A stretch of DNA of 16,756 nt from assembly GCA_025966175.1 (NCBI GenBank), contig JAOPVN010000212.1, positions 1 through 16,756 on the forward strand, read 5' to 3'. The position numbers and the translations under genes were made by a program. Positions 5,926 through 12,557 of this stretch are shown piece after piece; position 1 is the stretch's first letter, and every line of letters starts with the position of its first letter. Origin of the DNA: Modestobacter sp. GTDB lineage: Bacteria; Actinomycetota; Actinomycetes; Mycobacteriales; Geodermatophilaceae. The notes beneath the pieces are model-generated. The model had not been told where the DNA came from. It made no database searches and saw nothing but the letters and a program-made list of their open reading frames with translations.

Positions 5926-7293
5926 GTGCCCGCTCGCCGCCATCCCCGCCAGCCGACGCCCTGGCGGGCCGGTGCCGGGCCGGTCGTCCCCGAGCTGCCG
6001 CGGCGCGTCGCCACCCTCTCGGTGCACACCAGCCCGCTGGAGCAGCCCGGTGCCGGTGACGCCGGTGGCATGAACGTCTACGTGGTCGAGGTATCCCGCC
6101 GGCTGGCCGCCCGCGGCATCGCCGTCGACATCTTCACCCGTGCGACCTCCAGTGAACAGCCGCCGGTCGTGGAGATGGACCCCGGCGTCACCGTGCGGCA
6201 CGTCAGCGCCGGCCCGTTCGAGGGCCTGGGCAAGAACGAGCTGCCCGCCCAGATGTGCGCCTTCACCGCTGCGGTGCTCCGCGAGGAGGCCCAGCACGAG
6301 CCGGGCCACTTCGACGTCGTCCACTCCCACTACTGGCTCTCCGGCCAGGTCGGCTGGCTGGCCCGCGACCGCTGGGGCGTGCCGCTCGTCCACTCCGCGC
6401 ACACCCTGGCCAAGGTGAAGAACGCCGCCCTGGCCGAGGGCGACGAGCCGGAGCCGCGCGCCCGGGTCATCGGCGAGGAGCAGGTGGTCGCCGAGGCCGA
6501 CCGGCTGGTGGCCAACACCGCCGAGGAGGCCCGGCAGCTGGTCGACTTCTACGACGCCGACCCGCGCCGCACCCTGGTCATCCCGCCGGGGGTGGACCTG
6601 CAGCGCTTCCGGCCCGGCGACCGGCAGCAGGCCCGGCAGCGGATCGGGGTCGCGCAGGACGCCGTCGTGCTGCTGTTCGTCGGCCGGATCCAGCCGCTCA
6701 AGGCCCCGGACATGCTGCTGCACGCCGCGGCCCGGATGCTCGCCGACGACCCGACCCTGCGCCCCAAGCTCCAGGTGCTCGTCGTCGGCGCCCCGAGCGG
6801 GTCGGGGCTGACCGAGCCGCAGCGGCTGCAGGAGCTCGCCGTCGCCCTGGGGGTCACCGACGTGGTGCGCTTCCTGCCGCCGCAGCCGCCCGAGCGGCTC
6901 GCCGACCACTACCGGGCCGCCGACGTCGCCGTCGTCCCCAGTCACAACGAGTCCTTCGGCCTCGTCGCGCTGGAGGCCCAGGCGTGCGGGACGCCGGTGG
7001 TCGCCGCCGCGGTCGGCGGGCTGCCCACCGCCGTGGCCGACGGCGTCTCGGGGCTGCTGGTCCCCGGGCGGGATCCCGACGACTACGCCGCTGCGATCCG
7101 CCGCGTCCTGGCCCGCCGCCAGCTGCTCGCCGCCGGTGCCCGCCGGCACGCCGCCGCCTTCAGCTGGGACCGCACGACCGACTCCCTGGTCGACGCCTAC
7201 GCGGCCGCGATGGCCGAGATGCGCGCCGGCCTGCCGGCGGTCCGCGCCGCGGCCGAGCGGCTGCGCACCCCGCTGCGGCTGCGCGCGCGATGA
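5926..7293 (+). CDS. mshA: D-inositol-3-phosphate glycosyltransferase MshA
   Basis: MshA is a GT4-family enzyme that transfers GlcNAc from UDP-GlcNAc to 1L-myo-inositol-1-phosphate, the first committed step of mycothiol synthesis. The 455-residue protein has the N-terminal donor/acceptor loop EQPGAGDAGGMNVYVVEVSR, then HSHYWLSGQVG, LVHSAHTLAKVKN and VIPPGVDLQRFRP. The second Rossmann domain starts at LFVGRIQPLKAPD. The GT4 EX7E motif is in ESFGLVALEAQACGTPVV. The frame is open further upstream, but the GTG at 5926 has a strong ribosome site (GGAGG at 5915-5919, 6 nt spacing), unlike most genes here. A leader of several tens of bases is therefore expected. The gene heads an overlapping unit with the YbjN gene and an exporter. 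Confidence 0.96.
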   Translation: MPARRHPRQPTPWRAGAGPVVPELPRRVATLSVHTSPLEQPGAGDAGGMNVYVVEVSRRLAARGIAVDIFTRATSSEQPPVVEMDPGVTVRHVSAGPFEGLGKNELPAQMCAFTAAVLREEAQHEPGHFDVVHSHYWLSGQVGWLARDRWGVPLVHSAHTLAKVKNAALAEGDEPEPRARVIGEEQVVAEADRLVANTAEEARQLVDFYDADPRRTLVIPPGVDLQRFRPGDRQQARQRIGVAQDAVVLLFVGRIQPLKAPDMLLHAAARMLADDPTLRPKLQVLVVGAPSGSGLTEPQRLQELAVALGVTDVVRFLPPQPPERLADHYRAADVAVVPSHNESFGLVALEAQACGTPVVAAAVGGLPTAVADGVSGLLVPGRDPDDYAAAIRRVLARRQLLAAGARRHAAAFSWDRTTDSLVDAYAAAMAEMRAGLPAVRAAAERLRTPLRLRAR

Positions 7294-7805
7294 GCGAGCG
7301 CACCGTCTCCGAGCTCGACGCCGTGATCGAGGAGACGCTGCGCGCCGCCGAACTCGAGTTCGAGCACCCCGGGCCGGGCCGGTTCGTGGTGACCCTGCCG
7401 GGGGTCAAGAAGCTCAAGACGCTGGTCGGGCTCACCGTCGGCGAGCACGGCTTCCGGGTCGAGGCGTTCGTCTGCCGGCAGCCCGACGAGAACCGTGAGC
7501 AGCTGTGGGCCTGGCTGCTCCAGCACAACGCCCGCATGTACGGCGTCAGCTACTCCATCGACACGGTCGGGGACATCTACCTGACCGGCCGGCTCCCGCA
7601 CGCGGCGGTGACGCCGGAGGAGATCGACCGGCTGCTCGGCTCGGTGCTGACCTACGCCGACGAGCACTTCAACACGATGCTGGAGATCGGCTTCGGCAGC
7701 TCGATCCGTCGTGAGTGGGACTGGCGGGTCAAGCGCGGGGAGTCGCTGCGCAACCTCGAGGCCTTCGCGGCGTTCGCCGACCCGGCCCGACGGCCGCCGG
7801 AGTGA
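7290..7805 (+). CDS. YbjN domain protein
   Basis: This 171-residue soluble protein has the YbjN domain (fold related to type III secretion chaperones). It carries FVVTLPGVKKLKTLVGLTVG, an aromatic segment QLWAWLLQHNARMYGVSYSI, and DIYLTGRLPHAAVTPEEIDR. Its M. tuberculosis counterpart Rv0487 also directly follows mshA. The biochemical role is unknown; E. coli YbjN has been linked to stress responses. The ATG at 7290 overlaps the mshA stop (ATGA), so translation is probably coupled and the start is secure. The next gene overlaps in the same way. The fixed link to mshA suggests a role tied to mycothiol or redox stress, but that is inference. Confidence 0.9.
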   Translation: MSERTVSELDAVIEETLRAAELEFEHPGPGRFVVTLPGVKKLKTLVGLTVGEHGFRVEAFVCRQPDENREQLWAWLLQHNARMYGVSYSIDTVGDIYLTGRLPHAAVTPEEIDRLLGSVLTYADEHFNTMLEIGFGSSIRREWDWRVKRGESLRNLEAFAAFADPARRPPE

Positions 7806-9367
7806 GCACAGCCGAGCGCACCGAACCGGCGACGGCGGCGGAGCTCCCGGAGGGCTACGAGCGGCGCTGGTGGGTGCTGGCGACGATGATCGTCTGCCTG
7901 CTCATGGTGATCATGGGCAACACGATCCTGAACGTCGCGCTGCCCACCCTGCAGCGGGAGCTGTCGGCCACCCAGGGCGAGCTGCAGTGGGCGATCGACT
8001 CCTACATCCTCGTCTTCGCCGGCCTGCTGTTCAGCTGGGGTGTCGTCGGTGACCGGATCGGCCGGCGCAAGGTGCTGCTCGCCGGGCTGACCATCTTCGC
8101 GATCGGCTCCGTGCTGGCGGCGTTCAGCGGCTCGGCGATCGAGCTGATCGTCTGGCGGGCCCTGATGGGCGTCGGCGGGGCGGCCGTCCAGCCGGCCACC
8201 CTCGCCGTCATCACCAACGTCTTCCCGCCCGGCGAGCGCGGGCGGGCCATCGCCGTGTGGGCCGGGGCGGCCGGCATCGCCGTGGCCGGCGGCCCGCTGG
8301 CCGGCGGGCTGGTGCTCGAGCACTTCTGGTGGGGCGCGGTCTTCCTGCTCGGCGTGCCGGTCGCGGCCGTCGGCGTGGCCGGCATCCTGCTGGTCGTCCC
8401 CGAGTCCAAGGACCCCGCGCCGGGCCGGCTGGACGTGCCCGGGGTGCTGCTGTCCATCGCCGCACTGGGCGGGCTGGTGTACGGGATCATCCGCGGCGGC
8501 GGGGGAGCGGGCTGGACGACGCCGGGCGTGCTCGGTCCGCTGGCCGGCGGTGCGGTGCTGCTCGCGCTGTTCATCTGGTGGCAGCGGCGGACGACGCACC
8601 CGGCGCTGGACATCACCCTGTTCCGCAACCCGGCGTTCTCCGCATCCGCCGCCGCGTTGGCGTTGAACTTCTTCGCCCTCCAGGGGGCCACCTTCTACCT
8701 GGTGTTCTACCTGCAGGGGGTGCGGGGCTACTCCCCGCTGCACAGCGGCGCCGCCCTCATCCCGACCGCGATCGGGATGGCCGTGATGGCGCCAGCCAGC
8801 TCGCGGCTCGCCGAGCGGCTGGGCGCCAAGCTCGTGGTCGCCAGCGGGTTCCTGCTCGTCGCGATCTCCTTCGCCGGCATCCAGTTGCTGGACCGGACCA
8901 CCCCGCTGTGGTTGCTCCTGGCGGTGCTGGCGGTACAGGGGATCGGCGTCGGCACGGTCATCGCCCCGGCGACCGAGGCGATCATGGCGGTCGTCCCCCG
9001 GGAGAAGGCCGGTGCGGGCGCGGCGGTGAACAACTCCGTGCGCCAGGTGGGCGGGGCGCTGGGTGTGGCGATCCTGGGGTCGGTGATGGCGACGGCCTAC
9101 GCGGCACGGCTCGGGGACGCCGTCGACGGGCTCCCGGCAGAGTCCCGGGACCAGGCCCGCGAGTCGATCGTGGCGACGCTGGGGGCCGTGGAGCGGGCAC
9201 AGGGCGGCGACGCGGAGGTGGCCCGGTCGGCCGCCGGTGTCGTCGGGCCCGCCCGGGACGCGCTCGTCGGGGCGATGCACCTCACCGCGCTGGGCACCGC
9301 GGGGGCGGCGCTGGTCGCCACCACCGTCGTCCTGCTCTGGATGCCCGGGCACTCCCGGGCCTCCTGA
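7802..9367 (+). CDS. DHA2 family MFS exporter, 14 predicted TM segments
   Basis: The 521-residue protein has 14 evident hydrophobic segments, the layout of the EmrB/QacA-type (DHA2) drug:H+ antiporters. Motif A is GDRIGRRKVLLAG after TM2, motif C-like GIAVAGGPLAGG lies in TM5, and there is a cytoplasmic central loop LVVPESKDPAPGRLD. In TM1 the usual DHA2 motif D1 (LDxTxxNVALP) reads MGNTILNVALP, so the common Asp is Gly. The substrate is unknown and probably a hydrophobic or cationic small molecule. The GTG at 7802 overlaps the YbjN stop (GTGA), joining the exporter to the mshA unit. In M. tuberculosis a LysE-type exporter gene (Rv0488) occupies this place. Export of mycothiol-derived conjugates is an attractive but untested idea. 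Confidence 0.93.
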   Translation: MSTAERTEPATAAELPEGYERRWWVLATMIVCLLMVIMGNTILNVALPTLQRELSATQGELQWAIDSYILVFAGLLFSWGVVGDRIGRRKVLLAGLTIFAIGSVLAAFSGSAIELIVWRALMGVGGAAVQPATLAVITNVFPPGERGRAIAVWAGAAGIAVAGGPLAGGLVLEHFWWGAVFLLGVPVAAVGVAGILLVVPESKDPAPGRLDVPGVLLSIAALGGLVYGIIRGGGGAGWTTPGVLGPLAGGAVLLALFIWWQRRTTHPALDITLFRNPAFSASAAALALNFFALQGATFYLVFYLQGVRGYSPLHSGAALIPTAIGMAVMAPASSRLAERLGAKLVVASGFLLVAISFAGIQLLDRTTPLWLLLAVLAVQGIGVGTVIAPATEAIMAVVPREKAGAGAAVNNSVRQVGGALGVAILGSVMATAYAARLGDAVDGLPAESRDQARESIVATLGAVERAQGGDAEVARSAAGVVGPARDALVGAMHLTALGTAGAALVATTVVLLWMPGHSRAS

Positions 9368-9379
9368 GCCCCTCGCGTT

Positions 9380-9402
9380 CACCCGGTCGGGTGTCTCTGT
9401 TT
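9380..9402 (+). terminator. Hairpin with T-rich tail after the MFS gene
   Basis: CACCC (9380-9384) pairs with GGGTG (9389-9393) around a GGTC loop, followed by TCTCTGTTT (9394-9402). This is the best intrinsic-terminator candidate in the window, 12 nt past the MFS stop. The rest of the 192-bp gap to 9560 shows only the next gene's ribosome site; I found no convincing promoter in it. Confidence 0.5.
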
Positions 9403-9559
9403 CGCCCCGGTGTCCACGTCGCGTCAGCAGGCGACCACGGATTCGCCTGATCGGGTGACCCCCGACGGAACTGCTCGGGACCGGTTGACCACGGAGCGTG
9501 TCGGCGGCCAGGGTCAGTGGAGACGGCCCCAGAGCCGCCCCGACATGGGAGGAGCACCC

Positions 9560-10819
9560 ATGACCGACGTCCGTACGGTCCGACCGGTCCAGATCCCCGC
9601 GCGCCGGGACTCCTTCGCACCCCTCCTGGAGAGCGCCCGGGCCGAGATGATGCGCCGGCACACCCGGGAGGGTCTGGCCTCGCACTCGGTGCCCACCGCC
9701 GGGGCGCCGCACCCGGTCACGGTCTTCGACGACGGCCGCTCGCGGATCAACCTCGGCACGAACAACTACCTCGGCCTGGCCGGTGACCCGCAGGTCGTCG
9801 AGGCCGCCGTCGCCGCCGTGCGCCGGTACGGCACCAGCGCCGCCGGCAGCCGCATCCTCAACGGGACGACCCGGCTGCACCTCACCCTGGAGCGCGAGCT
9901 CGCCGACCACTACGGGGCCGAGGACGCGGTGCTCACCTCCGCCGGGGTGAACGCCAACGTCGCGATCCTGTCCACCGTCTGCAGCCCCGGGGACGTGCTG
10001 CTGGTCGACGCCCACGCGCATGCCAGCCTGCACGCCGCAGCCGCTGCCAGCCGCGGCACGGTGCAGCGCTTCCAGCACAACTCGGTCGAGTCCCTGCAGC
10101 GCCGGCTGGCGCGGCTGGACCCGACCGCCGGCGCCGTGGTCGTCGTGGACGGCGTCTACTCGATGAGCGGCGGGTCCGCACCGCTGGCCGAGATCGCCGA
10201 GTTGTGCGCCCGCTGGTCGGCCCGCCTGGTCGTCGACGAGGCACACGGCCTCGGCGTCCTGGGGGCACGCGGCCGCGGTGCGGCGGAGGCGGCCGGCGTG
10301 CTGGACGACGTCGACGCGGTGACCGTCGCCTTCAGCAAGTCGCTGGCCAGCGTCGGCGGCGCGGTGATGACGTCGCGGGCCGTGGCCGACGGCGTCCGGG
10401 CGAGCGCCATGCCCTACGTCTTCAGCGCCGCCAACGACCCTTCGGCGGTGGCGGCCGCGCTGGCGTCGCTGCGGATCCTGCGCCGCGAGCCCGAGCGGAT
10501 GCAGCGGCTGCGGGCCAACGGCGACCTGCTGCGGCGGGTCCTCACCGAGTACGGCGCGGCCCCCCTGCCCGGCAGCGGCGCGGTGATCGCCGTCCCCACG
10601 GGGGACGACGAGGCCACGCTGGCCGCCTGGGGCGCGGCGTACCGGACCGGCGTCTACACCAACGCCGTCAGCTACCCGGCCGTGCCGCGGGGGCAGGGCG
10701 TGCTGCGCCTGGCGGTGATGGCCACGCACACCGAGGAACAGCTGCGGCTGGCCGGGCAGCTCGTGGCCACCGCCGTCCTCGAGGCGCGCAACCCGGAGTT
10801 CGCCGTCGCGGTCGCCTGA
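9560..10819 (+). CDS. Alpha-oxoamine synthase family PLP enzyme (AONS/KBL/SPT-like)
   Basis: The 419-residue protein belongs to the fold-type I PLP enzymes that condense an amino acid with an acyl thioester to give an alpha-amino ketone, losing CO2 in most members. Visible features are NLGTNNYLGLAGDPQV, the glycine-rich segment GTSAAGSRILNGTTRLHLTL, and DAHAHASLH with the likely PLP-stacking His154. DEAHGLGVLG follows, with Asp226 and His229. The Schiff-base lysine is Lys260 in AFSKSLASVGG. That last motif resembles serine palmitoyltransferase-like members more than the SKAFG form usual in BioF. No bioA, bioD or tdh gene is nearby, so biotin or threonine catabolism is not supported by context. 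The ATG at 9560 has a strong GGGAGGAG ribosome site 5 nt upstream, which rules against the long upstream in-frame extension. Substrate is unknown. Confidence 0.88.
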   Translation: MTDVRTVRPVQIPARRDSFAPLLESARAEMMRRHTREGLASHSVPTAGAPHPVTVFDDGRSRINLGTNNYLGLAGDPQVVEAAVAAVRRYGTSAAGSRILNGTTRLHLTLERELADHYGAEDAVLTSAGVNANVAILSTVCSPGDVLLVDAHAHASLHAAAAASRGTVQRFQHNSVESLQRRLARLDPTAGAVVVVDGVYSMSGGSAPLAEIAELCARWSARLVVDEAHGLGVLGARGRGAAEAAGVLDDVDAVTVAFSKSLASVGGAVMTSRAVADGVRASAMPYVFSAANDPSAVAAALASLRILRREPERMQRLRANGDLLRRVLTEYGAAPLPGSGAVIAVPTGDDEATLAAWGAAYRTGVYTNAVSYPAVPRGQGVLRLAVMATHTEEQLRLAGQLVATAVLEARNPEFAVAVA

Positions 10820-10822
10820 GAG

Positions 10823-11584
10823 TCAGCCGGCCGACCCGGGCCACCACCAGGTGGTGGCGGTGCGCGGCCGGTCGTCGGCGAAGCGGGTCATCGCCTCGGC
10901 GACCTCGGGATCACGATCGGCCGGCAGGCACAGCCGGCGGCGGGTGAACGCCAGGACCACGTCGGGCGCGGCCTCCGCCCAGGGGTCCGCCCGCGACCAG
11001 GTGACCGAATCGGCGACCAGTCCCAGCTCGCCCAGCACGGCACCGAACAGCTCGGCGGTCGGCCCGGCGGGGCGCTCCTGCCCGTGGAAGTGCCGCCACA
11101 GGCCGGCCATCGCGGTCCACGGATGCCGGTCGGTCAGCTCCACGACGACCCGACCGCGGGCGTGCGCGGTGAGCTCGCGGAGGAAGTCGGCGAGGTCCGG
11201 GACGTTGTAGACGACGTTCGCGCAGACGACGACGTCGGCCGCCGGCACCTGCCCGGCCACGTCCGGCCACCGCCCCAGCCACGTGCGGGTGCCCGGTCCA
11301 CCGGCCGCCGCGAAGCTGGTCAGCAGGTCCGCCGACTCGTCGACGCCGAGCAGTTCGGCCGCGCCGACCGGCACGCTCGCCGCACCTCCGCCGCATCCCA
11401 CGTCCAGCACGCTGGCCGGGGAGATCGCCCGGACCGCGTCCAGGGTCGCGGGTGCGCCGCGGTGCGCGCCGAACAGGCCGGGCGGGAAGCCGTAGGGCGA
11501 CTCCGGGGCGGCGGCCAGCAGCTCCGGGTCGATCGCCCAGGCGGCCAGCTCCCGGGCCCAGCGGTCGGTCGCACACTCGGTCAC
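10823..11584 (-). CDS. Class I SAM-dependent methyltransferase
   Basis: The 253-residue protein has SAM motif I VLDVGCGGGAA at about residues 59-69, motif II LLGVDESADLLTSF about 78-91, and ADVVVCANVVYNVPDLADFL as the post-I/motif III region. GRVVVELTDRHPWTAMAGLW follows. This is the pattern of small-molecule (UbiE/BioC-like) methyltransferases; the substrate is unknown. The GTG start at 11584 lies 6 nt after a CAGGAT hexamer. It is divergent from gpmA and convergent with the alpha-oxoamine synthase, whose stop is only 3 bp from its own. It ends with the unusual run TTWWWPGSAG, whose codons form a hairpin. Adjacency to the PLP enzyme may be accidental because they are on opposite strands. Confidence 0.85.
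   Translation of the reverse strand: MTECATDRWARELAAWAIDPELLAAAPESPYGFPPGLFGAHRGAPATLDAVRAISPASVLDVGCGGGAASVPVGAAELLGVDESADLLTSFAAAGGPGTRTWLGRWPDVAGQVPAADVVVCANVVYNVPDLADFLRELTAHARGRVVVELTDRHPWTAMAGLWRHFHGQERPAGPTAELFGAVLGELGLVADSVTWSRADPWAEAAPDVVLAFTRRRLCLPADRDPEVAEAMTRFADDRPRTATTWWWPGSAG
10841..10857. terminator. Perfect hairpin at the convergent gene ends
   Basis: CCACCAC (10841-10847) and GTGGTGG (10851-10857) form a perfect 7-bp stem with a CAG loop. It lies inside the last codons of the minus-strand methyltransferase (the Thr-Trp run), 22 nt past the plus-strand stop. It could stop transcripts from the left. The Trp codon run alone could also explain it. Confidence 0.35.
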
Positions 11585-11596
11585 GGGCCGATCCTG
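11585..11596 (-). promoter_or_regulatory. -10 element CAGGAT of the 10823-11584 methyltransferase (leaderless)
   Basis: CAGGAT on the minus strand (11596-11591) is followed by six bases and the GTG at 11584. It is the mirror image of the gpmA -10 element within one inverted repeat. Confidence 0.45.
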
Positions 11597-11633
11597 CCCG
11601 CTGCTGACCGGATGCCCCGTGGTCGGGCAGGAT
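11591..11633. repeat. Perfect 10-bp inverted repeat carrying both divergent -10 elements
   Basis: ATCCTGCCCG (11591-11600) and CGGGCAGGAT (11624-11633) are exact reverse complements separated by 23 bp. Each arm contains a CAGGAT -10 element reading outward, one for gpmA and one for the methyltransferase. The arms are 33 bp apart centre to centre, about three helical turns. Confidence 0.85.
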
Positions 11634-11640
11634 GACCGGT
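11604..11640 (+). promoter_or_regulatory. gpmA promoter, CTGACC-N18-CAGGAT
   Basis: CTGACC (11604-11609) matches TTGACA at four of six positions and is 18 bp from CAGGAT (11628-11633). CAGGAT ends 7 nt before the GTG at 11641. The AGGA at 11629-11632 could also serve as a ribosome site if transcription started further upstream, so a leaderless mRNA is likely but not certain. Confidence 0.45.
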
Positions 11641-12405
11641 GTGAGCGACGCGACCAGCCCCGGCACCCTCATCCTGCTCCGCCACGGCGAGAGCGAGTGG
11701 AACAAGGCGAACCTCTTCACCGGCTGGGTCGACGTCCCGCTGTCGGAGAAGGGCTATGCCGAGGCGGTCCGCGGCGGGGAGCTGCTGGCCGAGCAGGATC
11801 TGCTGCCCGACGTGCTGCACACCTCGCTGCTCAAGCGGGCCATCACCACCGCCGAGCTGGCGCTGGCCGCTGCGGACCGGCAGTGGATCCCGGTGCGCCG
11901 GTCGTGGCGGCTCAACGAGCGGCACTACGGCGCGCTGCAGGGCAAGGACAAGGCCCAGACCCTCGCCGAGTACGGCGAGGAGCAGTTCATGGTCTGGCGG
12001 CGCAGCTACGCGACCCCGCCGCCGCCGATCGAGCCCGGCAGCCCGTACAGCCAGGACGCCGACCCGCGCTACGCCCTCCTGCCTCCGGAGGCCCGCCCGG
12101 CCACCGAGTGCCTGGCCGACGTCGTGGTCCGGATGCTGCCGTACTGGTACGACGCGATCGTCCCGGACCTGCGGGAGGGCAAGAACGTGCTGGTGGCCGC
12201 GCACGGCAACAGCCTGCGCGCGCTGGTGAAGCACCTGGACGGGATGGGCGACGACGAGGTGGTCGGGCTGAACATCCCGACCGGCGTCCCGCTGCGCTAC
12301 GACCTGGACGCCGACCTGCGCCCGATGCAGCCCGGCGGGCAGTACCTCGACCCCGACGCCGCGGCCGCCGCGATCGAGGCGGTCAAGAACCAGGGCAAGA
12401 AGTAG
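11641..12405 (+). CDS. gpmA: 2,3-bisphosphoglycerate-dependent phosphoglycerate mutase GpmA
   Basis: This enzyme interconverts 3- and 2-phosphoglycerate in glycolysis and gluconeogenesis through a phosphohistidine. The 254-residue product has LILLRHGESEWNKANLFTGW with the phospho-acceptor His15, then RRSWRLNERHYGALQGKDKA, QFMVWRRSYATPPPPIEPGS and the second catalytic His in VAAHGNSLRALVKHLDG. It ends AAIEAVKNQGKK, as in Streptomyces GpmA. The GTG at 11641 is preferred to the in-frame ATG at 11632 because AGGA stands 8 nt upstream, a -10 hexamer ends 7 nt upstream, and the length fits the family. The senX3-regX3 region follows, as in mycobacteria. Confidence 0.97.
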   Translation: MSDATSPGTLILLRHGESEWNKANLFTGWVDVPLSEKGYAEAVRGGELLAEQDLLPDVLHTSLLKRAITTAELALAAADRQWIPVRRSWRLNERHYGALQGKDKAQTLAEYGEEQFMVWRRSYATPPPPIEPGSPYSQDADPRYALLPPEARPATECLADVVVRMLPYWYDAIVPDLREGKNVLVAAHGNSLRALVKHLDGMGDDEVVGLNIPTGVPLRYDLDADLRPMQPGGQYLDPDAAAAAIEAVKNQGKK

Positions 12406-12409
12406 TCGC

Positions 12410-12439
12410 GGCCACGGACCTCGCGATCCAGCGGATCGC
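12410..12439 (+). repeat. Palindrome repeat copy 1 (GGCCACGG + GCGATCC/GGATCGC)
   Basis: GGCCACGG (12410-12417), then five bases, then the perfect 7-bp hairpin GCGATCC-AGC-GGATCGC (12423-12439). It begins 4 nt past the gpmA stop. A second copy in the same orientation starts 110 bp later. Confidence 0.75.
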
Positions 12440-12440
12440 T

Positions 12441-12486
12441 GTCGTCGGACGGCGCGGGGGCCGGAGGCTCCCCGGCGTCCGACGAC
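12441..12486. terminator. Strong bidirectional hairpin between gpmA and phoU
   Basis: GTCGTCGGACG (12441-12451) and CGTCCGACGAC (12476-12486) form a perfect 11-bp stem. An inner GGGG/CCCC pairing is possible. It sits midway between the convergent gpmA and phoU stops and lacks a T-tract on either side. A two-way terminator or 3'-end stabiliser is the natural reading. Confidence 0.6.
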
Positions 12487-12519
12487 GAAGCGGCTCAGCG
12501 CCGGCCGGGCACCGCACGT

Positions 12520-12557
12520 GGCCACGGTGCGATCCGGAGGATCGCGATGTGCACCGT
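12520..12557. repeat. Palindrome repeat copy 2, merged with a hairpin at the phoU end
   Basis: GGCCACGG (12520-12527), one base, then GCGATCC-GGA-GGATCGC (12529-12545): the same arms as copy 1 with a different loop and a 4-nt shorter spacer. An outer inverted repeat ACGGTGC (12524-12530) / GCACCGT (12551-12557) overlaps it and touches the phoU stop codon, so alternative folds exist. Confidence 0.7.

Noticed and set aside
9377..9420. A possible PHO box starting GTTCACC after the MFS gene
   Set aside because: Only the first unit matches; the following 11-bp units share about 3-4 of 7 positions. The GTTCACCC is better explained as the left arm of a terminator hairpin with a T-rich tail.
9410..9559. 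N-terminal extension of the alpha-oxoamine synthase by about 50 residues
   Set aside because: The extension is polar and disordered-looking, overlaps the terminator tail of the MFS gene, and the strong GGGAGGAG site fits the ATG at 9560.
7652..10729. A 1025-codon open frame on the minus strand, and other long antisense frames (4772-6073 plus, 5662-7149 minus, 13117-14646 minus)
   Set aside because: They lie opposite or across well-supported genes (MFS exporter, alpha-oxoamine synthase, SDR, mshA, phoU/senX3). Their translations are low-complexity Arg/Gly/Ala/Pro-rich or His/Asp/Val-rich sequences, the expected by-product of G/C third-position bias.
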